DNA from: Bettongia penicillata ogilbyi
Taxonomy: Eukaryota > Chordata > Mammalia > Diprotodontia > Potoroidae
DNA length: 64,000 nucleotides
Assembly (NCBI GenBank): GCA_023548195.1
Contig: JAJHZJ010000532.1
Coordinates: forward strand, 558,001-622,000
Reading direction: 5' to 3'
In this document: piece by piece, positions 55,932 to 64,000 of the stretch
How the letters are laid out: the number at the start of each line of letters is the position of its first letter
Numbering within the stretch: the first letter of the stretch is position 1
The notes under the pieces: generated by a model
Seen by the model: the letters and a program-made list of their open reading frames with translations, nothing else
What the model was told of the DNA's origin: nothing
Database searches by the model: none
Program-made: the position numbers and the translations under genes

Positions 55932-56600
55932 TTTTTACATGATTTTGAAAATAATTTAATATTTTAATATCAACATACTGGTCCAACAACCTCTGGTCAT
56001 TAAGTTTAAAGAAACTGATAAACATAATGCCTACAAGACTGAAAACCAACCCAAAGACCATGAGGATTCTTTACAGTTCTGCTACCACCATGGTGTTTAG
56101 ACAAGTAGTGAGGAAGTAGGCATGGAAATGAAAGCTACAGCTTGCAAGAGATCCCACTAAGAACCACTGGGGAAAGAGAATTGGACCTAAGCAATATTCA
56201 TTTCTTGTGAACCAATCAACATCATGACAAATCAGTCTACACTGTCCCCTGAATAAGGCTTTTTGTTCTTGATGATCTACGGTCCCATATTGTCCCTGGT
56301 TGTTTCATCATACTTTGTGTGGGCCTAGTTAGCAAGATGGGAAAATTTTGAATCTTCATCAGTAGCTACTATACACAGCTTACTCTCCCCAAGTTTTCCA
56401 TGTCAAATGCATGGATAATCTTGGGGTTATCTTTCTGGATAGTAAGATTGTCTATGGACTTGTCATGCTCTTCTTTAACCATAAATTTTTTGTAAGCTAG
56501 GTACCCAACCATGAGGTCCTATCAGTCAAAGCAACAGCTGTGGCGAGGTCCACTCACATCATGAGGTGGAAATTCAGGGGCATGGTAGCATTCAGGCTCC
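55932..56600 (-). pseudogene. CISD1P: CISD1 (mitoNEET) processed pseudogene
   Basis: CISD1 is a small outer-mitochondrial-membrane protein binding a 2Fe-2S cluster through a CDGSH domain. The minus strand from about 56,583 keeps an eroded membrane-anchor region, then [25 protein letters not shown] and [15 protein letters not shown], close to the CISD1 sequence around its juxtamembrane segment. Past that, in a shifted frame, come SKFSHLAN, AHTKYDETTRDNMGP and IIKNKK, corresponding to the CDGSH C-terminal part. All parts are contiguous without introns, so the copy is retroposed. The start region has an in-frame TGA and a 1-bp deletion near 56,500; the Cys ligands of the CDGSH motif are gone. 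3' UTR-like text follows down to a short T-run (55,932-55,937) that may be the old A-tail. CISD2 fits less well (HAFDM is CISD1-specific). Confidence 0.85.
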
Positions 56601-56841
56601 CCAGGGAGGAAATAAAATAGGGTGAGAGGGCATTGCAATTACTCCAGCTGCAACTTCATGCCAGGTGCAGTCCTGCATATCCCTGTGTACACATAAGGAC
56701 TCCCTTTGCCTACCATGCCCCATAACACTCATGAAGCAACTTGAGGGGTAAGCACTTCCAGTGGGCCAGAGGTAACCCTAATAAATCACTTTTAATATCC
56801 CTTCCCAATCTAAATTTATGGTCCTGGTCCATGATCTTATT

Positions 56842-56857
56842 TTTTTAATTCATTTTT
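56842..56857 (+). repeat. Left target-site duplication of L1 tail insertion
   Basis: TTTTTAATTCATTTTT, also at 57,176-57,191. Confidence 0.75.
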
Positions 56858-57175
56858 TTCCTTTTAATATATATTAAATTTTATTTTATTTTTTTTTGTT
56901 TATTTATTTTTATTTTTTTGGTGTTCTACAATCACTTCCTTAAAATTAAGATTTTTATCCCCCCCCCACCTTTTCCCCACTACCCCCCTCCCTCCCCATG
57001 ACAGCATACAATTCTGTATAGGTTCTACATATACTTTCCTATTGAGTACATTTTCACAATAGTCATGTAGTCGAACTAAAATAAATGGAAGAAATCATAT
57101 AACAAATCAAAACATAATACACTAAAACCCACACATACAAATATGATCTGCTACATTTTGTGAATGACTTCCATA
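56858..57175 (-). mobile_element. 5'-truncated L1 3' UTR (same subfamily as the full-length L1)
   Basis: This is about 318 bp nearly identical to 41,972-42,260: the pyrimidine block ATCCCCCCCCCACC, CATGACAGCATACAATTCTG, GGTTCTACATATACTTTCCT, ATGATCTGCTACATTTTG. It inserted into the tail of the older L1 at 57,192-58,062. Confidence 0.88.
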
Positions 57176-57191
57176 TTTTTAATTCATTTTT
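57176..57191 (+). repeat. Right target-site duplication of L1 tail insertion
   Basis: TTTTTAATTCATTTTT. Confidence 0.75.
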
Positions 57192-58062
57192 AAAACTATT
57201 TATTTATTTTTAGCATTTTTTTAAAGTTCCAAATTCTCTCCCTCTATTCAGCACCTCCCTCACCCACTAAAATGGCAAAGAATATGATAGATACATGTGA
57301 AATAATGCAAAACATTTTCATTTTAGCCATTTTGCAAGAAAAAAAGCAAGAAAAATAAAGGAAGAAATTATGCCTCAATTTGCACTCAGTTCATTAGTTC
57401 TCTCTCAGGGGGAGGATAGCAATTTTCATTAGTCCTTTTGAATTGACCTGGATCACTGTATTGATTAGAGTAGCTAAATCTTTGACAGTCAGTCATCTCT
57501 GCAATATTGTTGTGATTGTGTACAATGATCTCCTGCTTCTGCCCACTTGACTAAGAATAAATTCATACAAGTCTTTCCAGGTTTTTATGAAACTATCCCC
57601 CCTCATCATTCCTTATTGCACAATAGTATTCCATCACAATCATATGCCACAACTTGTTCAGTCATTCCCCAATTGAGGGGCTTCCCCTCAATTTTCAATT
57701 CTCTGCCACCACAAAAACAGTTGCTGTAAGTATTTTTGCACATTTTTGTTCTTAATTAATAGTGGTATTGCTGGGTCAAAGGGCATACCCAGTTTTATAG
57801 TCCTTTGAGAATGGTTCCAAATCATTCTCTTGAATGGTTGGACCAATCCACAACTCCTCCAACAATTCATTAATGTACCTATTTTCCCACATTCCTTTCA
57901 GCATTTGTCATCTCTGATAACTGTGAGTGGTACCTCAGAGTTGTTTTAATTAGCATTTCTCCAGTCAATAGTGATTTAGAGCATTTTTTCATAACTATAG
58001 ACAGCTTTGATCTCTTCTTCTGAAAACTGTCCATATCTGTTGACCATTTATAATTGGTGAAT
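57192..58062 (-). mobile_element. Older 5'-truncated L1 with ORF2 C-terminal remnant
   Basis: Inverted order: AAAGTTCCAAATTCTCTCCC, then ORF2 C-terminal complement (ACAATAGTATTCCATCACAA, TTGTTCAGTCATTCCCCAAT, GTGGTACCTCAGAGTTGTTT), ending at GACCATTTATAATTGGTGAA. Confidence 0.85.
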
Positions 58063-58484
58063 GGCATTCATTAAATACCTACTATGTACCTAACCCTATG
58101 CTAAGCTTCTTTCCTCCCATCCCCAACATGGAGTAGACACAGGCCCCTCCTCCTTCTCTAAAATGGAGACAAAGCTGTCGCTGAGACTGGATCACCTAAG
58201 GCATAAAAAGTCTCAGCCAGTGGAATCTAGGTCTCTTAGACTTGGTAGGTGCCTGAGACCCCACAAGTCACCAAATTTTGTTCTCAACATCTGCTGACCA
58301 GACATATTTTCATAAAAAGGAAAGGGAGGCCCCATCTACCCAATCTGAAAATAAGTTTAAATATACTCATGCTATGTTAGGGCAAAATAAACCTCATTCT
58401 TACTGTTAACAAGGGCCTTGTTTTTGTCTTCAAATCAAACTTGAACTTACAGAATGCTGGAGTTAGGCCTAATAGTAATACTCC
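58063..58484. other. Unassigned; MIR scrap and possible LTR-like segment
   Basis: 58,066-58,110 (CATTAAATACCTACTATGTA) is an inverted MIR end. 58,110-58,480 is not recognised; AAAATAAACCTCATTCTTAC is compatible with an LTR polyadenylation region, but I see no paired LTR or TSD. Confidence 0.3.
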
Positions 58485-58690
58485 TTTTCTGTCTGTGTGT
58501 TCGTCCTCCATTTTCAAAGAAGACCATGGAATCAAAGAAATGATGACATGACTTTCACTTACCTTTGTTTTGAGTGAGTGAGGGCTCTCCTCCAGAGCCA
58601 GCTGAATCCAGCGACCAGATATTCATCAGGATGACTGGAGATAACCCAGGATGCAATGGGAGACCTTGACCTTTTTAGGCTGCCCTTTAC
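58485..58690 (+). mobile_element. Dispersed SINE-like repeat X, copy 1
   Basis: Shares an ordered series with 62,385-62,575: TCAAAGAAGACCATGG / TCAAAGAGGACCATGA, CTCCTCCAGAGCCAGC / CTCCTCCAGAGCCATC, GGATGCAATGGGAGACCTTG / GGATGCTATGGGAGACTTTG. The class is not assigned. Confidence 0.7.
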
Positions 58691-58739
58691 AAGTACTCAC
58701 TTAGAGGGAGGTAGTGCCCATTGAGTGAAGAGCCCTCTT

Positions 58740-59525
58740 TAAGAAGTAGTAGACAAAGTAAACAACTCCTTATCTATAAAATGAAATGGTTAGACTAGAT
58801 GGCTTCTGAGGTCCCTTCTAGCTGTAGATTTATCATCTTATAATCAGATACAGTAAACACAGATGCCCCAGTTGGGCCTGGTTATTTGCAGAGCTTGGAA
58901 TCAGGCACATGCTTGTCAGTGACTACTTTTGTTTTCAGAAGTGGGGGACATTGATTTAAGTTCTTAACATTTGCCAACCAACTACTGCCACTAGTTTTTG
59001 TGGGAGAGCAGTTTAGTCACCTAAGTTAAGAAGTGTCTGAGATGAGACTTCCTGACTCCAGACCCAGTACTCTATCCATTATACCATCTAGCTAACCTAG
59101 ACGCCTGTTTGCTGACATTTATATAGAACTCCATGAGTCTGCATGACATAGGGCCTCCAATGTGGAACAAAGTGTCAAGGTCTGGATTCAAATCTCACCA
59201 GTGACATTTAGCTGTGTTACCTTGAGCAAGTTGTTAACCTTTCTATGATTTAGACAACTCCAAAGTTTCCCTATACTAATAAAATCACAGGTACTTCACA
59301 CATTTGAGAATTTATGCACCTGAGCTATTATAAAATCATAACTACAGAAAGGGAAGGAACCTCAGAGCTCATCTAGTTCAGCTTCTTTGTGCTGTAAATT
59401 AGGAAATAGGTTCAGATAACTTGTTTGAGGTCACAAGGTAAACAAGTGACAGGGTCAAGATTTGAACTCAGATCCTCTGAGTCCCAGTGCATTGTCTTTT
59501 CCATTCTACTATGCCACCTACCTTT
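58740..59525. mobile_element. Cluster of MIR-type SINE remnants
   Basis: 58,755-58,860 (plus; TATCTATAAAATGAAATGG, AGATGGCTTCTGAGGTCCCT), 58,990-59,095 (minus; CTGACTCCAGACCCAGTACT), 59,150-59,265 (plus; CTGGATTCAAATCTCACC, CTTGAGCAAGTTGTTAACC) and 59,340-59,525 (minus; GAACTCAGATCCTCTGAGTC). Confidence 0.6.
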
Positions 59526-60544
59526 GAGAATGAGAATTAGGGCACCCTTGGGTGAGAACATCCTGGTTATTAATGTGACAAAAAGGAAAAAAGAAGTTAA
59601 TCCCATTTTTCTATATAGCACTTCAATACCTGAACAAATATCTCTTGTATTGTTAAATCAGTTCTGTGATATACAGTGAGTTGCAGTGTAAGATTAGGTG
59701 AAGCACTCTTAAAAATTTCAAGTACACTAATAACCATAGCTTATTTTCTGGTAAACCACTTCTGAACTGTTCTATTTCCATTCTGCTAAAGCACTCAAAG
59801 GACATTAAAGGACAAAAGGATTTCATTAACCCTTTAATGATGCTCAGTTCTCTCTCTTGCTCTTTAGTGTTGGCACAGCCAATGCTTGGCATCTGGAATT
59901 TATCCCCAGGCATCCAGGGATTACTCTGTCACCAGTTTGTCCAAATGACTAGAAAATAAGACATAAGGGATAATCAGCCACAGGATATACAGCTATTGAC
60001 CTTGATGGAATTCTTAGAAAACCAAACAGAGTAATGAAGTTTGCAAAGTGATTCGGATTAACCAGATCTGATTATTCAATTTGGAAATGATACGCACAGG
60101 TACGGTGTAGGACAAATCTTAAAATAGTGGGCTTTTCATTGTGCTGGTAGGAAAGTTGAGGAACGTTAGGTCATCACTACAGTAAATCACTCAAAGATGT
60201 TTCTCCTGTTCTAAATGTCTGGTCTATTTAATTTGGCAATGTATATGTCATTCCACATTGCATATTTCCCTATCTGACTTCCTCCCATCAAACTATGATC
60301 AACTTGTTTGTGTCAACTGTCTGAAAGTTGTTGAATATACCAAAGTGTATATACATATATGTTACATATATGTATATATGTTTCCACTTGAGGAATATGA
60401 ATCCTATGAAATGCTGATTCTAATCCAGTTGTGTAGATGCCCAATAAGACCTGCTAATCCAGCACCCACATCCTAGAAGTCATAGAGATCAAGGGAGCCA
60501 TATAGACCTATAATATCAGATGAAGGTATAATTTTATTTTGTTT
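59526..60544. other. No gene recognised
   Basis: AT-rich, unique-looking; a TA/CATA-rich patch at 60,345-60,382. Confidence 0.4.
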
Positions 60545-60965
60545 TCTTAATAATATATTTTTACTTATTTTGTTAACAATTTTCACAATTACATGTAAAA
60601 AAATTTACATTCATTTTTTTAAAAATTTTGAGTTCCAAATCTTTTCCTTGTCTCCTCCCCCTCCCCCATCCCTTGAAAACACAAGCAATTTGATATCAAT
60701 TATACACATGAGGTCATGCAAAGCATATTTCGATATTAACCATCTTGCAAAAGAAAACGGACAAAAAATAAGAAGTAAAGTAGGAAAAATAGGCTTCAAT
60801 CTGCACTCAGAGTTCGATTCTCTCTGTGGAGATGAATTCATTTTTTATCCTGGGTCCCTCAGAATTGTCTTAGATCATTTTCTTGATCAGAACAGCTAGG
60901 TCTTTTATAGATAATCATCCTAACATCCTTGCTGTTACTGTGCAATGTTCTCCCGGTTCTGCCCA
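60545..60965 (-). mobile_element. L1 3' end fragment
   Basis: TTTTGAGTTCCAAATCTTTT, CTCCTCCCCCTCCCCCATC, CAAGCAATTTGATATC, and at its far end GTTCTCCCGGTTCTGCCCA, all inverted L1 tail sequence. Confidence 0.8.
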
Positions 60966-61216
60966 TGAAGGCATAATTTTAATATTTAATATTTTTCCAT
61001 CACTTGGATGGGTAGGGAAATGTGAAATAATGTTTGTGCTGAAAAACTGTAGGTTTGTTTAAAATACATGCACACAATGCACTGATAAGAGCATATAATT
61101 CTAGAATTCTTTTAAAATGATTCTGTATAATACAAATATGTCATCCGAGTTATTACTTTCTATACTCCTTTTTGTGCACTACAAAACTGCATTTGCTTTT
61201 TAAAGAAGAGCATTGT

Positions 61217-61218
<2 letters not shown>

Positions 61219-61303
<85 letters not shown>
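61219..61303 (+). repeat. (AC)18-(AT)24 compound microsatellite
   Basis: Pure ACAC... (61,219-61,254) passing directly to ATAT... (61,255-61,303). Confidence 0.97.
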
Positions 61304-61306
<3 letters not shown>

Positions 61307-62384
61307 CATGGCCTAGAATAGTAAGAAACACAAAATTTCAGAGTTGGAAGGGAACTCGAGATTATCTAGTCCATACAATATCTGAAAAAAGAATAGTTAG
61401 GCTGCTATCTATATAGGTAGGTAGATAATTATAACATTTATTAAGGTATTCCTATGTACCAGGAACTGTGCTAAGCCATTGACCAGTGGTATTGTATCCC
61501 CAAGGCAAAATTCATAGCAGCAATGGAGACTATGAATATGCTGCTATAGTTCTGAATCACAAGTATAACAGATTCTCCAAATAGAAGGCAGAAGAAAAGC
61601 ATTTATTCAGGCATCAGAAAGCCAAATCCCCAAACCAGAAAACCAAATCCATCATAGTAACCAAGAAGTCAATACACGATAGCACTGCAGAGGACAACAC
61701 CATTCCCAAGCCTTTCCCCTACACTGCTGAGGCCTTCCCACAAGCAAACATTCACAATCCTAGCTGTGCCTACCTGTGTCCTCTCTCGTCTCCTCTAACT
61801 GCTTTCACCAACCCCCTCCCATCCCTGTTCCACCCTTCCAGTTCCACTGTTCAGCACACCACAAGTAACATAGGCTTCCATGTGACTTAAGCAGGTCACA
61901 TGGACCTATTAATGGGTGGGAAAGATCTTCGAATTAAGCAAAAATACATTAACAATACAGGTATGCTGATAATTGTTTAATAAATGGATCTCTGTACCCA
62001 TTATACATTTTAATCAGCACGACTAAAATTTTCTCCATCACTTTGTTAAGTTCAAAGAATTCCCAGTGCTTCTAGAATTAGACTTAAATGTAATTGGGAA
62101 ATCTTTTTTAAATAAATAAAAATATAACATAGATAATGTTCATTTGTGATTTTCTAAGTCAACCTGTGGTCCGTAGGGATTGTTTCTATCTGAATTTGAC
62201 ACCATTGGTCTACATGTTCAAAAAACAACAAATCAAGCCACGATTTGTAGCATTTACTGACTTCCAAGGCGTAAGTGCTCATACTGAAGCTGGTCCAAGC
62301 TGATGGCAGCCCAGTTCTAGCACTGGAGATACAAGTAAAATGCAAGCAAGACAGCCCTGCCCTCAAGGAGCTGTGTTTGTCCTT
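61304..62384. other. No gene; CR1/L3 and MIR scraps and an unassigned segment
   Basis: 61,335-61,385 (TTTCAGAGTTGGAAGGGAAC) is an inverted CR1/L3 end; 61,430-61,500 is an inverted MIR end. 61,540-61,960 is unassigned (AAGCATTTATTCAGGCATC could be an inverted polyadenylation region of an old LTR or retroposon). 62,325-62,384 has GCCCTGCCCTCAAGGAGCTG, shared in layout with 28,975-28,995. Confidence 0.4.
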
Positions 62385-62575
62385 CATTCTCAAAGAGGAC
62401 CATGACATCAGGAAGGCGATGCCATGACTGGCAAGTGAATTGGATTTAAGTGAGGGAGGGCTGTGCAGAGTCACCAACCTCACTTTCTCCTCCAGAGCCA
62501 TCCGAGTGCTGTGGCCAGATATAGAACAGGACAACCAGAGCTAGCCCAGGATGCTATGGGAGACTTTGGGTTTTT
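62385..62575 (+). mobile_element. Dispersed SINE-like repeat X, copy 2
   Basis: See 58,485-58,690. This copy keeps more of the middle (GGATTTAAGTGAGGGAGGGC, CACCAACCTCACTTTCTCC). Confidence 0.7.
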
Positions 62576-62929
62576 GTTTGTTTGTTTTTCTGCATTTTGA
62601 TATGTCTTTTTGAGTGAGACAAATCCTATTCAGTGATTAGGGTTGTTTAAGGAGCTAACTAACATTCTAGTGGAAGAGATCAACACATAAAGTGGAGCTG
62701 GGGAACTATTAAGGGAAGGATAATACATACTGGTAGCATGGCTGAAAATGTTCTGGAAATGCTGTGGAAGCCTGGAACTGAGTTAAATAATGTTAAAGCT
62801 GGATTCTCAAAGCTGAGAGTGGCTCCAGGGGTGGAATCCATTATCTGGGGAAGAGATAGTGGAAATGATGGCCCCAGTAAAGTCAAATACAGATAGAATT
62901 CCCTCTATAATATACTCAAAGTAACCATT

Positions 62930-63080
62930 CAGCATTTGGTTGAATACTTGTAATGAGAAACTCACTACTTCCTAAGGTAGTGCATTCCACCCTGGCACAG
63001 CTCAAGTTGTTAGAAAATTTTTCCTAACATCAAGGCCTCAGGGTGCTCCTCTGCAGCTTCTAGTCATTATCCCAAGTTCT
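62930..63080 (-). mobile_element. CR1/L3-type LINE fragment
   Basis: GAAACTCACTACTTCCTAAG, GTAGTGCATTCCACCCTGG, then AATTTTTCCTAACATCAAGG: the complement of the CR1/L3 C-terminal coding text. Confidence 0.5.
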
Positions 63081-63143
63081 AACAGAAGAAATCTGACAGG
63101 TAGATGAATAGAGATGTATAAATATACGTATCTTGTACATGTG

Positions 63144-63530
63144 TGTATGTAAATGTGTGCATGTGTATAGTATTTTATATATATACAGGTGTGGGTACAC
63201 AAAGACATGTACGTATGCAGGGTATATTGTTATAGCTGTATGTAAATGTATGCATATGTATAGCATTTCATACATATACATGTGTGGGTGCACACATACA
63301 TGTACGTATACAGGATATATTGTTATAGATGTATGTAAATGTGTGCATGTGTATAGCATTTCATATATATACAGGTGTGGGTGCACACATACATGTGTGT
63401 ATACAGGATATATTATTATAGATGTATGTAAATGTGTGCATGTGTATAGCATTTCATACATATACATGTGTGGGTGCACACATACATGTACGTATACAGG
63501 GTATATTTTTATAGATGTATGTAAATGTGC
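63144..63530 (+). repeat. Tandem repeat (minisatellite), 92-94-bp unit, about 4 copies
   Basis: Units begin TGTATGTAAATGTGTGCATG at 63,144, 63,238, 63,330, 63,423 and 63,516 (spacing 94, 92, 93, 93). Each holds TATAGCATTTCATA, GTGTGGGTGCACACATACAT and ATACAGG(A/G)TATATTGTTATAG. Confidence 0.93.
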
Positions 63531-64000
63531 CAGTACCATAGGTATGTTATAAAAGTTTGCTGACTGATTGACCATGAGTAACTTACTTAACTTCAACGTT
63601 CAGACAAGTTTTTGCTTTATGGACAAGCTGCTAGTCGGAATCCGAGGGAGTTTCCAAACCTTGGGAACATGTAGCAGTAATGAAACAACTACGTTTGTAT
63701 GTGATAACAGTGAAATCACAAGTCCACACCAAAATTATCCATAAAATAGTCGTTATAAGTATGAGTATGAGATAGTCATGCTGATGCAGTAGAAAAGTTT
63801 TTAGCATAAAACTCTTTTTTTTTAAACAGCAAATTAATGTGACCGTAAACTAAGCCTAAGAGAAAATAAATATTGTGAGTTGCAAAGAGGAAGAAACAAG
63901 AAAGTTTTGATCTCATAAAAATCACAGACAATTGATTTTAGTGACCCTATGTAAGATTTGCAAGAAATAAAACTTCTAAAAATGTAACTCGTTTGGAAAT
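63531..64000. other. No gene or repeat recognised
   Basis: AT-rich unique-looking end of window. Confidence 0.4.

Noticed and set aside
63060..63596. Cys/His/Tyr-rich protein of 139-178 codons
   Set aside because: Both strands are open because of a 93-bp tandem repeat; no start context or homology.

Overview
The window is vertebrate nuclear DNA and gene-poor. It is almost certainly marsupial: it carries full-length LINE-1 (L1) elements with 'AAGATGGCGGAGTAGAAGG'-type 5' ends, ORF1-only 'half-L1' (HAL1) elements, and a tRNA-derived SINE with the layout of marsupial Mar1. I cannot name the species. The only real protein-coding gene recognised is the 5' part of OTP (orthopedia homeobox), on the minus strand.

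Region 1 (1-13,690): OTP and its upstream flank. Exon 1 (5733-5769) encodes residues 1-12 plus one base. Exon 2 (3980-4389) completes codon 13 and runs to homeodomain residue 46, the usual splice point of paired-class homeoboxes. Exon 3 (end of the homeodomain and C-terminus) is not in the window and must lie beyond position 1. A CCAAT/TATA-like promoter and a CpG-rich patch sit just upstream of exon 1. This region has no recognisable transposon. It holds AT-rich, TAAT-rich blocks that look like conserved non-coding elements, plus several microsatellites, as expected for a developmental regulator.

Region 2 (13,690-41,955): ordinary repeat-rich intergenic DNA. It contains old L2, MIR, CR1/L3 and L1 remnants, a Tigger/mariner-like DNA transposon nested in an older repeat, a complete HAL1 (23,922-26,900) with a perfect 16-bp target-site duplication (TSD), and a head-to-head pair of HAL1 fragments (about 32,895-35,320).

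Region 3 (41,972-51,791): one full-length minus-strand L1 flanked by a perfect 16-bp TSD. It is broken by a second complete HAL1 (42,606-45,580) inserted near the end of ORF2, and by a 17-bp telomere-repeat insertion (TTAGGG type) in ORF2. Both ORFs are dead.

Region 4 (52,028-64,000): more L1, CR1/L3, MIR and L2-like debris, a hAT-like MITE, a processed pseudogene of CISD1 (mitoNEET, minus strand, about 55,932-56,600), an L1 tail nested in an older L1 tail, and a 93-bp tandem repeat (63,144-63,530).

The genes do not work as an operon or pathway. The functional unit is OTP, a hypothalamic neuroendocrine transcription factor, with its probable cis-regulatory DNA; the rest is mobile-element history. 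I saw no tRNA or rRNA gene, no CRISPR array, no intact retrovirus and no convincing new biological system. The most informative unusual items are the two HAL1 copies with tandem 5'-UTR units, the L1 with an apparent double 5' start, the telomere-repeat insertion, and the sharp transposon-free boundary upstream of OTP.
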